Source: JAJPXC01 sp964562375 (GTDB taxonomy: Bacteria; Bacteroidota; Bacteroidia; Bacteroidales; Muribaculaceae). Taken from it: a stretch of DNA of 64,000 nucleotides. The DNA lies in assembly GCA_964562375.1 (NCBI GenBank), contig CAZLSW010000007.1, forward strand, positions 1 to 64,000, written 5' to 3'. Below, piece by piece: positions 42,285 to 50,639 of this stretch (positions are counted from its first letter, which is position 1; each line of letters begins with the position of its first letter). The notes beneath the pieces are model-generated. The model worked only from the letters and a program-made list of their open reading frames with translations, did no database searches and was not told the DNA's origin. The position numbers and the translations under genes are program-made.

Positions 42285-43285
42285 AGAAGATACTGATAGT
42301 GGGTGCCGGAGGATTTATCGGCGGACATATAGCGAAGGAAGCCCTTGAGCGTGGTTACGAGACGTGGGTGGGCGTCCGCGAGACCACATCGATGCGCTAC
42401 TTGGACGACCCGCGGCTGAAGGTGCTGAAATTCGACTACGACGACCCCGCGCAGGTAGAAAAGACGCTCCTTGAGGCCATGCCCGCCACCGAGCGCTGGG
42501 ATTACATCATCTACAACCTCGGCGCCACCAAATGTGTCAACTTTCTGGATTTCAACCGCATAAACTATATCTACCTGCGCACGTTCACCGAGGCGCTCCA
42601 GCGCGCCCGTCGCGTGCCCGGGAGATTCCTTTATATGAGCTCGCTGTCGGCGATGGGTCCGATTCACGAATCTGATGGCCAGCCTATTACGGGTCGCGAG
42701 GTGCCCCTTCCCAACACCCGCTACGGCGTGTCGAAAATCAAGGCTGAAACCCACTTGGAGACCATCCCGGGTTTCCCCTACATAATCTTCCGTCCCACAG
42801 GCGTTTACGGCCCCCATGAAAAGGATTACCTGATGATGGTGGAATCGATTGACAAGGGCTGGGACTTCGGCGTGGGGTACAAGCCTCAGCAACTCACGTT
42901 TATCTATGTCGACGACCTGGTGCGAGCCATGTTCTTGGCCCTGGAGTCGCCCAACAGCCTGCGCAAGAAATACATCATTTCGGAAACAAGATGCTACACC
43001 CAAGCCCAGTTCCGCAAAATCGTCGCTGAGGAGCTTGGACGCAAGTGGGTGATTCCCGTCAAGTTGCCCATGTGGATGGCGTGGGTCGCCTCGGCCGTGG
43101 CTGAAAAAATCGGCGTGTTCCGCGGGAAACCCTCCACCCTCAACCGCGACAAATACCGCATCATGCGTCAGCGCAACTGGCAATGCGACACGTCATCGGC
43201 AACGGCCGACTTCGATTTCGAGGCCGCGATTGACCTGCGCGAAGGCATCCGTCGCACCGTCGCCGCCTACCGTTCCCCCAAGTAG
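42281..43285 (+). CDS. NAD(P)-dependent epimerase/dehydratase family protein
   Basis: 334 residues, extended SDR. The dinucleotide loop is 'VGAGGFIGGHI' near the N-terminus. The catalytic pattern is Ser in 'YMSSLSAMGP' and Y-x3-K in 'RYGVSKIKAE', and 'FRPTGVYGPHEKDYLMMVESI' is typical of sugar-nucleotide epimerases and 3-beta-HSD-like enzymes. The C-terminal 'KLPMWMAWVASAVAEKIG' stretch is amphipathic and may touch the membrane. The start ATG at 42281 overlaps the GT4 stop. Substrate not determinable. Confidence 0.88.
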   Translation: MKKILIVGAGGFIGGHIAKEALERGYETWVGVRETTSMRYLDDPRLKVLKFDYDDPAQVEKTLLEAMPATERWDYIIYNLGATKCVNFLDFNRINYIYLRTFTEALQRARRVPGRFLYMSSLSAMGPIHESDGQPITGREVPLPNTRYGVSKIKAETHLETIPGFPYIIFRPTGVYGPHEKDYLMMVESIDKGWDFGVGYKPQQLTFIYVDDLVRAMFLALESPNSLRKKYIISETRCYTQAQFRKIVAEELGRKWVIPVKLPMWMAWVASAVAEKIGVFRGKPSTLNRDKYRIMRQRNWQCDTSSATADFDFEAAIDLREGIRRTVAAYRSPK

Positions 43286-43311
43286 TTCTCCCGTCCCTTA
43301 AATCCTATCCC

Positions 43312-45702
43312 ATGAATATACAAATTCCTTATTCTCAATGGAATAACCAAATATTGGCGGAGTGCCTGTCACAAAAGTCCAAGCGCATCTTGTTGCGACA
43401 AGGCGTGGAAACTATGCCCCAGTTTGTAGCCAAATGCCTCGATTCCCGCTGGATGGAGAAAATCGCTGAAACTGATAGCAACTCCGACATCCAATTGCTT
43501 TGCGCACTGTGCCTCACCAATAATCGCTGTCCCGAGGCTTCGTCAACGGAAAATTTGGCTTCCCACCGCAAAATGTGGTATAAAGTGGTGATGCTTAATT
43601 CTGGACTTAGCTACGTTGACCTGTTTCTTGATCAATTCCCTGATTACCACTCCTTTGTGGCCAGGCTGCAACGCCATACACATATGGGGTTGATCCAAAA
43701 TGATCAGCTCCCGACCGACGCTCTACTTCAGCTCTGGGATTTGACAAAAAGCCTGCTTGAGGCGTTGGCCGACGCGGGGCTGAATACTACGGCTGACGAT
43801 CCCGAATCCCGATGGGCTGCAAAAACGCTTGAATCATGGGACACGTGCTGGGTAAAGACTTATATCGCCATGGCTCAACACAGGGCGAACCGAGCGCAGG
43901 AAAAATCTCTCAAACGAAAATTCGATAGCATTGTCGGCTCTCTGCCCGTGCGAGCCCTTCATTGGGTGGAATCACAAGGATTCGACCATTGGAGCGTGCT
44001 GGAAGGCTATAAGAACTTGCGACGCACCGTGGGAGACGATACCTCGCGGGCCCAAATCCGATTCCAAAATTTTCTCGAGGCATTCCAAAATTACCAGCAG
44101 GAGATCGAGGCCGTTCTCGCCAAATCACCCATAGAGCTGGAATGTGAGGAGTTGATTGAGCAATTCCCTTTCTTGACTATGCAAGAGGCTGAGAAAGTGT
44201 GGGCCTTCCGGGAAGAGCATGGTCACCTGCCCAGGGTACACCTCCTTAGGTTGTTCTTGACCAGCGATACCTCGCGCAACGCGTCAATTTACCGTCGTTG
44301 TAAGGGAATCGACATTCCCCATGAGACGTTGGACAACATTGCCGAAACCGAAAATCTTACCCGAGAGCGCGCTCGGCAGATATCTATTGCTTATCCCAAG
44401 GGAGAGGCCATTCAGGCGCTCCTCAACGTTCTCGGCCCAGAGGATGCCCTGCCTCCGATTATCACCACGGGGCAATTAGTGGCCCGGGTGCGTGACAAGG
44501 AAACTGATTTTCTTGAAAATGCTAATGACAACACAGTCATCGCGTTGGCTTTAATTCTCGATAAATCATTGGAAACTAGGGTTGTAAATGACACTCCAAT
44601 TATTATCAATCACGCATGGGATGATAAAGTCAACTTTGACCCACTTTTGGAACCATTGATCACGGCCGTACAAAACATCTCGACCGACGACAGTCAATTG
44701 GATTTAAAGCAGCTTATCGTCAAAAACATAAATCTGGAAAGATACGTTGAGACAACCTCGATTTTTAACACGCTGTCACTCGCTATCTCACAATGGGCGC
44801 GCGTAGAAATGGGTTCGGACGGAGTGCTCACAGTTGCCAAAAACCGCATCGACATCGAGCAAGAAATTTACCGAATTCTGGCTGATAACGGCCCCCGGTA
44901 CATGTCATTTCAAGAAATCATCGATGAGTTCAAGCGTCGATACCCCGAGGCCACTTATAAGCCCGCTACCATCCGAGCCACTATCCACACCTCTCCACGC
45001 ATCGCCGCGCAAGGCCGCAACTCCATCTATTACCTTCCCGAATGGGGTATCAAACCTACCTCTTTCGTCGATGAATGCCGCATTATGCTCCAAGAATCCG
45101 ACATTCCCCTGTCATGTCAAGAGATGGCCGAGCGACTCATCGCAAAGGGGCGCCCCACTACCGCAACAAGTCTGTATACCTTTTGTACAGTACATTCTCA
45201 AGGTTTTGTACACTTCGGAAACCAGCTTATGGGTCTTGCCGACAAAGAATATCCTCCCGAGTACAAGGAGCAACTTCGATATGAGAAAAAAATCCTGCCT
45301 TTCGAGGAAACCTTTGCCACCCTACGCTCCTATATTGACCAACATGGCCACCTGCCTGAATCACAAGGCGACACTCGCAGCCTGTACAATTGGATCAAAA
45401 ATATTAGCAATGGACGCAACAATTTGCCCGAGGAACAGATGGCGGCCTTCGAGGCCTACAAAGCCCAAAATATTGACCGTTGGATTACTGCCGCCGACTT
45501 CGAATTCCGCAACATGGCCACCCAGGCACTCGAGATTGTCACCCGCGATGGCCTCTCCGCTTTGTCGCGCTACCACAAGCAGCTGTATATTTGGTACAAG
45601 GCCAACAAGCAGCGTTTCGAAAACATGACCGACTTTCGCAAACAATGTTTCAAACCCATTCTTGACGCTCTTCACCCCTTCTCCCCCCAGCTTCCTTTCT
45701 AA
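43312..45702 (+). CDS. Large orphan protein with sigma-region-4-like, HARE-HTH-like and helicase-associated-like segments
   Basis: 796 residues and no signal peptide. I recognise no full-length family. Three local resemblances stand out: 'IAETENLTRERARQISI' (about 341-357), like the recognition helix-turn-helix of sigma70 region 4; 'IDIEQEIYRILADNGPRYMSFQEIIDEFKRRYPEATYKPATIRATIH' (about 510-556) with 'GRNSIYYLPEWG' after it, like the HARE-HTH winged helix seen in restriction enzymes and RNA polymerase delta; and 'FEETFATLRSYIDQHGHLPESQGDTRSLYNWIKNI' (about 662-696), like helicase-associated repeats, with a similar 'FREEHGHLPR' at about 300. No enzyme motif is visible. It is AT-richer than its neighbours and starts 26 bp after the epimerase. 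A DNA-binding role is inferred. Confidence 0.6.
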   Translation: MNIQIPYSQWNNQILAECLSQKSKRILLRQGVETMPQFVAKCLDSRWMEKIAETDSNSDIQLLCALCLTNNRCPEASSTENLASHRKMWYKVVMLNSGLSYVDLFLDQFPDYHSFVARLQRHTHMGLIQNDQLPTDALLQLWDLTKSLLEALADAGLNTTADDPESRWAAKTLESWDTCWVKTYIAMAQHRANRAQEKSLKRKFDSIVGSLPVRALHWVESQGFDHWSVLEGYKNLRRTVGDDTSRAQIRFQNFLEAFQNYQQEIEAVLAKSPIELECEELIEQFPFLTMQEAEKVWAFREEHGHLPRVHLLRLFLTSDTSRNASIYRRCKGIDIPHETLDNIAETENLTRERARQISIAYPKGEAIQALLNVLGPEDALPPIITTGQLVARVRDKETDFLENANDNTVIALALILDKSLETRVVNDTPIIINHAWDDKVNFDPLLEPLITAVQNISTDDSQLDLKQLIVKNINLERYVETTSIFNTLSLAISQWARVEMGSDGVLTVAKNRIDIEQEIYRILADNGPRYMSFQEIIDEFKRRYPEATYKPATIRATIHTSPRIAAQGRNSIYYLPEWGIKPTSFVDECRIMLQESDIPLSCQEMAERLIAKGRPTTATSLYTFCTVHSQGFVHFGNQLMGLADKEYPPEYKEQLRYEKKILPFEETFATLRSYIDQHGHLPESQGDTRSLYNWIKNISNGRNNLPEEQMAAFEAYKAQNIDRWITAADFEFRNMATQALEIVTRDGLSALSRYHKQLYIWYKANKQRFENMTDFRKQCFKPILDALHPFSPQLPF

Positions 45703-45732
45703 CTCGGCTCCCTTTTCCCTGCCAAGGGAGAA

Positions 45733-45773
45733 AATAAAAATCGCAAAGCGTTGAGGATTCACGCTTTGCGATT
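45733..45773 (-). terminator. Terminator of tRNA-Gln
   Basis: Stem AATCGCAAAGCGT/ACGCTTTGCGATT (13 bp, 9-nt loop). On the minus strand it is followed by TTTTATTTTC, 9 nt after the tRNA 3' end. It also lies 30 bp after the orphan gene's stop on the plus strand. Confidence 0.75.
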
Positions 45774-45782
45774 CGCTGGCGG

Positions 45783-45853
45783 TTGTCTTACCAGGATTCG
45801 AACCTGGACAAACAGAACCAAAACCTGTTGTGCTACCATTACACCATAAGACA
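45783..45853 (-). tRNA. tRNA-Gln (anticodon TTG)
   Basis: A 71-nt cloverleaf. The acceptor arms TGTCTTA/TAAGACA pair fully, the anticodon stem is ACAGG/TCTGT with loop TTTTGGT (anticodon TTG), and the T arm contains GGTTCGAATCC. CCA is not encoded. Confidence 0.95.
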
Positions 45854-45892
45854 ATCATTGTCGCTCAACCCCCGCTGGGGGCTAAAGCACCG

Positions 45893-45923
45893 CGAAGTTA
45901 ACGCAAATTTTTGAGATGCGCAA
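45893..45923 (-). promoter_or_regulatory. Predicted tRNA-Gln promoter
   Basis: On the minus strand TTG (45921-45923), a 20-nt spacer and TAACTTCG (45893-45900), ending 39 nt before the tRNA 5' end. Confidence 0.5.
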
Positions 45924-45955
45924 GAAATTTCTTGAGAATCGTAAGCTAAAGGGGG

Positions 45956-46447
45956 TTATTCGGCCTCGGGGGCGTCATCCGCTGGCGCCTCGGCGGGGAC
46001 AGCTCCGGGAGCCGATTCGCCTTCCAGGGTGTCGAGAAGGTCTTGGGCCGAGAGGACTAGCTCGAGGGAGGTGGTGCCGTCGTCGTAGACGTATTTAACC
46101 GAGTAGCCGGCTTTGGCGAGCTCGATTAGCTGGGAAGTCTCGGTAGGGTTGGAGCTGGCCTTGATTCCCATGAGCGCGCCGATGCGCATTTGGTCGACGT
46201 TGGCCGAGAGTTGCTCGACGGTGACGGGGAAGTCCTTGGCGATTTGGCACTGGAACACGATCACTTTGTCCTGGAGCTTGCAGCTTTCGACGGTGATGCC
46301 CGATTGCTTGAGGGGGAGCGACTTGGAGGCGCCCTCCACGTAGTCGTTAGCGAGTTTTTCGGCGCTGTCGCCTGCGCAGGACGTGTGGATTCCGGCAAGG
46401 GTTACGGCGACGATGAGACCGGTGAGGATTGAGAGTAGTTTTTTCAT
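45956..46447 (-). CDS. Small lipoprotein of unknown function
   Basis: 163 residues. The N-terminus 'KKLLSILTGLIVAVTLAGIHTSC' is a signal peptide with a lipobox-like site at Cys25, although the preceding residues (HTS) are atypical. The mature part is a small alpha/beta domain ('VESCKLQDKVIVFQCQIAKDFPVTVEQLSANVDQMRIGALMGI'), and the tail is Ala/Pro/Glu-rich ('ESAPGAVPAEAPADDAPEAE'). I recognise no family. It stands alone between tRNA-Gln and a MITE-like repeat. Confidence 0.6.
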   Translation of the reverse strand: MKKLLSILTGLIVAVTLAGIHTSCAGDSAEKLANDYVEGASKSLPLKQSGITVESCKLQDKVIVFQCQIAKDFPVTVEQLSANVDQMRIGALMGIKASSNPTETSQLIELAKAGYSVKYVYDDGTTSLELVLSAQDLLDTLEGESAPGAVPAEAPADDAPEAE

Positions 46448-46481
46448 GAGCTATTTAGGATTTCATTGAACTCTTACATGT

Positions 46482-46721
46482 TCAAGTTTCGCTTGTTATC
46501 TTAGAAACCACTAATAAACACTAATTTTCAATAATTCAGCGATTAATCTTTATTCTCATTACTGAATTAAGCTTTGCTTCGCAAAGAATTAACACTAGGT
46601 TTAATAACACAATGTTATATGCATTAGTGTTAATTTAAGAGCGTAAGCTCTCTAAAATTTATTATAATCTCTGTTAATTTGTTGGTGTTCATTAGTGTTA
46701 ACTCGCGGTTTCAAAACTTGA
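46482..46721. repeat. MITE-like palindromic element, copy 2
   Basis: A 240-bp AT-rich insert with the same ends (TCAAGTTTC... AACTTGA), the same inner ends (AACCACTAAT... TTAGTGTTAACTCGCGGTTT) and the same hairpin (CTTTGCTTCGCAAAG) as the copy at 4786-5017. The middle parts align with many point differences. It fills the stretch between the lipoprotein gene and tRNA-Glu. Confidence 0.75.
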
Positions 46722-46794
46722 GAAAGTTGAATTACAAGGAGGAAAGGAAATAAGGAAGGACAGGCGGTGCCTTTATCCTTCACCCTTTAACCTT

Positions 46795-46817
46795 AAATCG
46801 CCGCTGTGCGGCGATTT
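46795..46817 (-). terminator. Hairpin after the first tRNA-Glu
   Basis: A 10-bp stem AAATCGCCGC/GCGGCGATTT with a 3-nt loop, directly after the tRNA 3' end. The T run is short. CCTTTAACCTT-type pyrimidine repeats follow. Confidence 0.55.
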
Positions 46818-46820
46818 TGG

Positions 46821-46892
46821 TAGCCCATAGGGGAATCGAACCCCTCTTTCAAGAATGAAAATCTTGCGTCCTAGCCGATAGACGAATGGGCC
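46821..46892 (-). tRNA. tRNA-Glu (anticodon TTC), copy downstream of rpsT
   Basis: A 72-nt cloverleaf: acceptor GGCCCAT/ATGGGCT (a G-T pair at the first position), anticodon stem CAAGA/TCTTG with loop TTTTCAT, T arm GGGGTTCGATTCCCC. The D loop is one base shorter than in the second copy. It is probably processed from the rpsT transcript. Confidence 0.94.
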
Positions 46893-46974
46893 TTTCTGGG
46901 GCTAAATTGCCCCGAGTTGATTGTGAGGGAGCCCCGGGGTGGAGTGTCGACGGGGTTGCCCAAAGGAGCCGTAA

Positions 46975-47229
46975 TTAGGCGAGCTTGTTGATGTGGAGGG
47001 CAAGCTTCGACTTGAGGTTGGCGGCTTTGTTCTTGGAGATAGAGCCCTTGGAAGCGAGGCGGTCGAGCATGGCGGTAAGCTTGGGGAGCTGGGCCTGAGC
47101 CTCGGCTTTGTCGGTGAGGGCGCGGAGACGACGCACGGCGGTGCGGCAGCTCTTGGCGTAGTAGCGGTTGCGCAGACGGCGAGCAGCGGCCTGGCGGATG
47201 CGCTTGATAGATGACTTATGGTTTGCCAT
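46975..47229 (-). CDS. rpsT: 30S ribosomal protein S20
   Basis: 84 residues, basic and helical: '[35 protein letters not shown]' at the N-terminus and '[30 protein letters not shown]' at the end, the S20 signature. It binds 16S rRNA early in assembly of the small subunit. It lies between two tRNA-Glu genes on the same strand. The 185 bp upstream, to the other tRNA-Glu, hold AT-rich sequence and that tRNA's terminator. Confidence 0.96.
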   Translation of the reverse strand: MANHKSSIKRIRQAAARRLRNRYYAKSCRTAVRRLRALTDKAEAQAQLPKLTAMLDRLASKGSISKNKAANLKSKLALHINKLA

Positions 47230-47387
47230 TTAAATGTTTAATTAAACTATTATATAATTATTGTACAATTTCTCATTCAGGCTTTAAAGGGCTCAAGGAG
47301 CGCTCTTTAAAGGGGTAGTGCAGGAAAGGGATTAGAAAGGGGGCGGTAGGCGGCGCCTTAATCCTTCACCCTTTACCCTTTATCCTT

Positions 47388-47412
47388 AAAATCACCGCAC
47401 CGCGGTGATTTT
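47388..47412 (-). terminator. Hairpin after the second tRNA-Glu
   Basis: An 11-bp stem AAAATCACCGC/GCGGTGATTTT with a 3-nt loop, directly after the tRNA 3' end and analogous to the hairpin after the other copy. Pyrimidine-rich CCTTTAT repeats follow in both places. Confidence 0.6.
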
Positions 47413-47414
47413 CG

Positions 47415-47487
47415 TAGCCCATAGGGGAATCGAACCCCTCTTTCAAGAATGAAAATCTTGCGTCCTCAACCGATAGACGAATGGGCC
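47415..47487 (-). tRNA. tRNA-Glu (anticodon TTC), copy upstream of rpsT
   Basis: A 73-nt cloverleaf, identical to the copy at 46821-46892 except in the D loop (GGTTGAGG against GGCTAGG, one extra base). It has its own strong promoter. Confidence 0.94.
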
Positions 47488-47517
47488 AAGTGAGTGACGC
47501 TTGGTCAAAAACGACTG

Positions 47518-47549
47518 CAAATATACGGCTAAATTTTGAGATACGCAAA
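47518..47549 (-). promoter_or_regulatory. Predicted tRNA-Glu promoter
   Basis: On the minus strand TTTG (47546-47549), a 20-nt spacer and TATATTTG (47518-47525): a perfect match to the Bacteroidota consensus, ending 30 nt before the tRNA. Confidence 0.7.
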
Positions 47550-47604
47550 TTTAGGGGGTAAGTTTTTAGAATTTAAGGGATTAGTGGAAGGGAGGGGAGA
47601 AGAC

Positions 47605-47765
47605 CCCGCGGCGAACCGCGGGGCACCGTGGCTTGATGATGCTTGCGGGCCGACACGGCCCGGCTTCCATTCTGAACCGCGGGGCACCGTGGCTTGATGA
47701 TGCTTGCGGGCCGACACGGCTCCGCTTCCTTTCCGAACCGCGGGGCAGGGTTGCTTGATGATGGG
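47605..47765. repeat. Cluster of family B and C palindromes
   Basis: Three family C elements (CGAACCGCGGGGCAC or variants, each followed by GTTGCTTGATGATG or GTGGCTTGATGATG) alternate with two family B hairpins (47648 and 47708, GCGGGCCGACACGG...). The composite unit is about 61 bp. It lies between the tRNA-Glu promoter and the end of the S41 peptidase gene. Confidence 0.8.
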
Positions 47766-47783
47766 TGGACGGGAGGGAGTGGG

Positions 47784-48815
47784 TTAAAGGGAGGTGAGGA
47801 GGGAGACGGCGCGGTCGAGCATTGTGTCGCGGCCTTGAAGGGCGGCGATGGGATCGAGGTCGACGGCGCAGTCCTCGGAGGGATCGACGCCGTTCTCGGT
47901 GGCGTTGCCCTGGGCGTCGAGCACGGGGCAAGCCGAGCAGCGCACGGTCCACCCGCAGGGGATTTCGGAGGAGTAGGGCATACCGGAGCCTCCGCCGGTA
48001 GTGGCGCCCACAAGGTAGCAGCCAGGTAGCAGGCGCATGATGGAGGCGAAGTTGTTGGCGGCCGAGAAGGTGGATCGGTTGGTAAGCACGGCTACAGGTT
48101 TGGCCCACAGCCAGTGACCGTCGCTGGCGGGATTGTAATAGAAGGCCATGGGCTCGGAGAAGTCGTCGTGGCCCGGGCCTGTTTTGTGGGAGATGTACCC
48201 TACCAAGGTGCGCTGGGTTATAAACCTCGCCACAAGGGTTTCGACGTTGGTGAGGTCGCCCCCGCCGTTGTCGCGTATGTCGATAATGAGGGCGTCGCAG
48301 GTGGCGAAGTGGGCCAGGATGTTGTCGAGGTTGCCCTCGCCGATACCGTAGCTGAACGACGGGTAACGCATGTAGCCCACGTTCTCGGGGAGGATGCCGT
48401 AGTCGATGCCGCTCACGGAGCGGTAGTTGAAGTTGAAGTAATATTGCTGCACGAGGCGCTCGTCGTAGTTTTGGGGGTAATCGCTCCACCAAGCGCGGTA
48501 GTAGGAGGTGTTGAAGGGGGCGGAGAGGTTGACGTGGCCGTCGCGGAGCTCGTCGAGCATTTCGGCCAGAACCGAGAATAGCTCCTCGGCGGTCATCTGC
48601 TCGCTGATACGAGGCGCGTAACGGGTGTACACCTCGTCCCAGTCGACGCCTTTTTCGGCGAAGAAGCAGTAGTGTTGGTCGAGGACGGTCCATAGGGCCT
48701 CGAAGTTGCCTTGCCGGTCGTTGTCCCACTCCTCAATATCGTGGCACGCCGCGAGGCCCGCGACCACCACAACCGCGAGGACAAAGCTCCACAAATGTCT
48801 TTTCAGGGTATTCAC
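47784..48815 (-). CDS. S41-family (C-terminal processing-like) peptidase lipoprotein
   Basis: 343 residues from GTG 48815. Lipobox 'VAGLAAC' (Cys24) is followed by 'HDIEEWD'. A helical N-terminal region ('NFEALWTVLDQHYCFFAEKGVDWDEVYTRYAPRI') and a short middle part lead to the S41 core: 'DALIIDIRDNGGGDLTNVETLVARF', then 'PVAVLTNRSTFSAANNFASIM' with the probable nucleophile in STFS, and 'GATTGGGSG'. There is no clear PDZ domain. It probably cleaves peptides in the periplasm or at the surface. The GTG lies only 4 bp after a -7 box, so the mRNA may be leaderless. Confidence 0.82.
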   Translation of the reverse strand: MNTLKRHLWSFVLAVVVVAGLAACHDIEEWDNDRQGNFEALWTVLDQHYCFFAEKGVDWDEVYTRYAPRISEQMTAEELFSVLAEMLDELRDGHVNLSAPFNTSYYRAWWSDYPQNYDERLVQQYYFNFNYRSVSGIDYGILPENVGYMRYPSFSYGIGEGNLDNILAHFATCDALIIDIRDNGGGDLTNVETLVARFITQRTLVGYISHKTGPGHDDFSEPMAFYYNPASDGHWLWAKPVAVLTNRSTFSAANNFASIMRLLPGCYLVGATTGGGSGMPYSSEIPCGWTVRCSACPVLDAQGNATENGVDPSEDCAVDLDPIAALQGRDTMLDRAVSLLTSL

Positions 48816-48819
48816 CCCA

Positions 48820-48827
48820 CAAAGGTA
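48820..48827 (-). promoter_or_regulatory. Predicted -7 box of the S41 peptidase gene
   Basis: TACCTTTG on the minus strand fits TAnnTTTG exactly. The start codon GTG 48815 is 4 bp further on, at about the expected transcription start. No -33 box was found. Confidence 0.5.
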
Positions 48828-48849
48828 ACGAAAAATTCCGATAATCCCA

Positions 48850-50553
48850 CTATGCCATCATCAGGACGATGACGACGCCCCAAAGGATGAGGAGGGTGTT
48901 GCCGATGGCGTAGGTGACGGTGTAGCCCATGGCGGGGATGGAGGAGTTGAGTTGATCCTGTACGGCGCCGAGGGCGGCGGTGGTGGTGCGGGCCCCGGCG
49001 CAGCAGCCCAGGGTGATCGCGGGGTGAAACTTGAACAGCTTTGCGCCCATCCATATACCGATGAGCAGGGGGAGCGTGGTGGCCAGCACGCCAGCGAGGA
49101 AGAGCATGCCACCCACCTGAGCCAATCCCGAGATGAACGTGGGTCCGGTGGTGATGCCCACGACGGCGATAAACACGTTCAAGCCCAGGTTGTCGAACAC
49201 CCATACAACGGGTTGGGGAATACGGCCGAAATTAGGCCTGCGCGAGCGCATCCAGCCCATCACCAGGCCGGCAATCAACGCGCCCCCGCTGGTGGACAGC
49301 GAGATAGGCACGTCGCCGATATGGAGCGTCAACGCTCCAACGATACCGCCAATGACGATTCCCCAGCCGAGGAACACCATGTCGGTCTTCACCGTGGGGC
49401 GGTCAACGTAACCCATCTGGGGAGCCGCGGTCGACACCTCGCTCTCCAGGCCCGTGATTGTCAACAGGTCGCCCGGGTAAAGCTCGGTTTGTACCAGCAC
49501 GGGAATCGACACCCCGCCTCGGGAAATCGACTCAACCATCACTCCGTAGAAGTATTTTTGGTGGCGGAGCTGGTCGATAGTGATTTTGTGGCCGATTTTC
49601 TTCTTGGTAAGCATTACCTGCACTCGCTCGACGGGGAATGTCAACAATTGGCCGTCGCTTACCTCTTGGCCGATCCAGCTTTCGTCCTCGATCACGAATT
49701 CGCGGCGCCCACTGAGCACCACCTCGTCGCCTTGCGCGATCACAAGGTCGGGGGTTGGGGAGAGGATTTTGCCGTCGTGACGCACGCGCTCGACGAAAAT
49801 CCGACGGCCCATCTCTTCCAAGTGGCTTTCGATCTCGGCCACCGTCTTGGGCGAGGCGAAAAAGTCGGCCTCCACACGGTAGGCGCGGTAGGTGACGGGA
49901 CGGTAGGCGCTCTCCAGGGCCGGGTCGTCGTCCATGGCCGATTTGTTCATCTTCTCCTCGAGGGCCTTGGTGACTGCACGCACCTTATTTAGGCCGCCCA
50001 GGAGTTTGGGACCCACATTGCCAAGGAGCCACGCCGAGCCGATTGTGCCGTAAATGTAGGTTACGGCGTAACACACGGGAATCATCTCGAGCCACTCTTG
50101 CTTAGTGTCGGAGGATACCCCGAGGGTGTTGATTGTGTCGGTGCCGACGCCGATGATGGCCGACATCGTTTGGGCTCCCGCGCACAGGCCGACGGCCTCA
50201 CCGATGTTGTAGCCGAAAAGCAGAGCCACGAGCCAGGTGCATATCAAGCAAGCCACGCATTGGGCCACGCCAAATCCCACCTGCTTAATGCCGTCGCCTC
50301 GCAAAGCCCTGAAAAACTCGGGTCCCACGCTATAACCGATGGAGAATAGGAATAGCAGGAAGAACACCTGCTTTACCGGGCCTGAGATTGGGATGTCCAT
50401 CTGTCCGACGACCACGCCCACGAGCAGCACGGCCGTAACCGAGCCGAGTGAGAAACCCTTGATTTTCAGGCTACCGAGCCAAAAGCCGATAGCGAGGGTG
50501 AGAAATATGGGCAGCGCGGGATTGTCGCGCATTGTTTCCAATAGCCAGTGCAT
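48850..50553 (-). CDS. AspT/YidE-type putative transporter with RCK_C domains
   Basis: 567 residues from ATG 50553. The N-terminal membrane block begins 'LPIFLTLAIGFWLGSLKIKGFSLGSVTAVLLVGVVVGQ' and the C-terminal block repeats this type ('VFLGWGIVIGGIVGALTLHIGDVPISLSTSGGALIAGLVMGWMRSRRPNFG'), as in AspT/YidE/YbjL duplicated permeases. Between them lie two RCK_C-like domains ('ETHLEEM'-type region with 'IVERVRHDGKILSPTPDLVIAQGDEVVLSGRRE' pattern, and 'GVMVESISRGGVSIPVLVQTELYPGDLLTITG'). Family members exchange amino acids or are of unknown substrate. A perfect 18-bp hairpin (50561-50604) lies right before the start. Confidence 0.85.
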   Translation of the reverse strand: MHWLLETMRDNPALPIFLTLAIGFWLGSLKIKGFSLGSVTAVLLVGVVVGQMDIPISGPVKQVFFLLFLFSIGYSVGPEFFRALRGDGIKQVGFGVAQCVACLICTWLVALLFGYNIGEAVGLCAGAQTMSAIIGVGTDTINTLGVSSDTKQEWLEMIPVCYAVTYIYGTIGSAWLLGNVGPKLLGGLNKVRAVTKALEEKMNKSAMDDDPALESAYRPVTYRAYRVEADFFASPKTVAEIESHLEEMGRRIFVERVRHDGKILSPTPDLVIAQGDEVVLSGRREFVIEDESWIGQEVSDGQLLTFPVERVQVMLTKKKIGHKITIDQLRHQKYFYGVMVESISRGGVSIPVLVQTELYPGDLLTITGLESEVSTAAPQMGYVDRPTVKTDMVFLGWGIVIGGIVGALTLHIGDVPISLSTSGGALIAGLVMGWMRSRRPNFGRIPQPVVWVFDNLGLNVFIAVVGITTGPTFISGLAQVGGMLFLAGVLATTLPLLIGIWMGAKLFKFHPAITLGCCAGARTTTAALGAVQDQLNSSIPAMGYTVTYAIGNTLLILWGVVIVLMMA

Positions 50554-50560
50554 AACAATA

Positions 50561-50604
50561 GGGGTTGAAACGTTATACGTCACAAGGTATAACGTTTCAA
50601 CCCC
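50561..50604 (-). promoter_or_regulatory. Perfect 18-bp inverted repeat before the transporter start
   Basis: Arms GGGGTTGAAACGTTATAC (50561-50578) and its exact complement (50587-50604) with an 8-nt loop. The arm end is 7 bp from ATG 50553. It lacks a T run, so it is either an operator for a dimeric regulator or an RNA hairpin that would hide the ribosome-binding region; termination of the upstream gene is a weaker alternative. Confidence 0.6.
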
Positions 50605-50639
50605 TTTATGAGTTCAACGGTAGAGGCTTGCGGAGGTCT

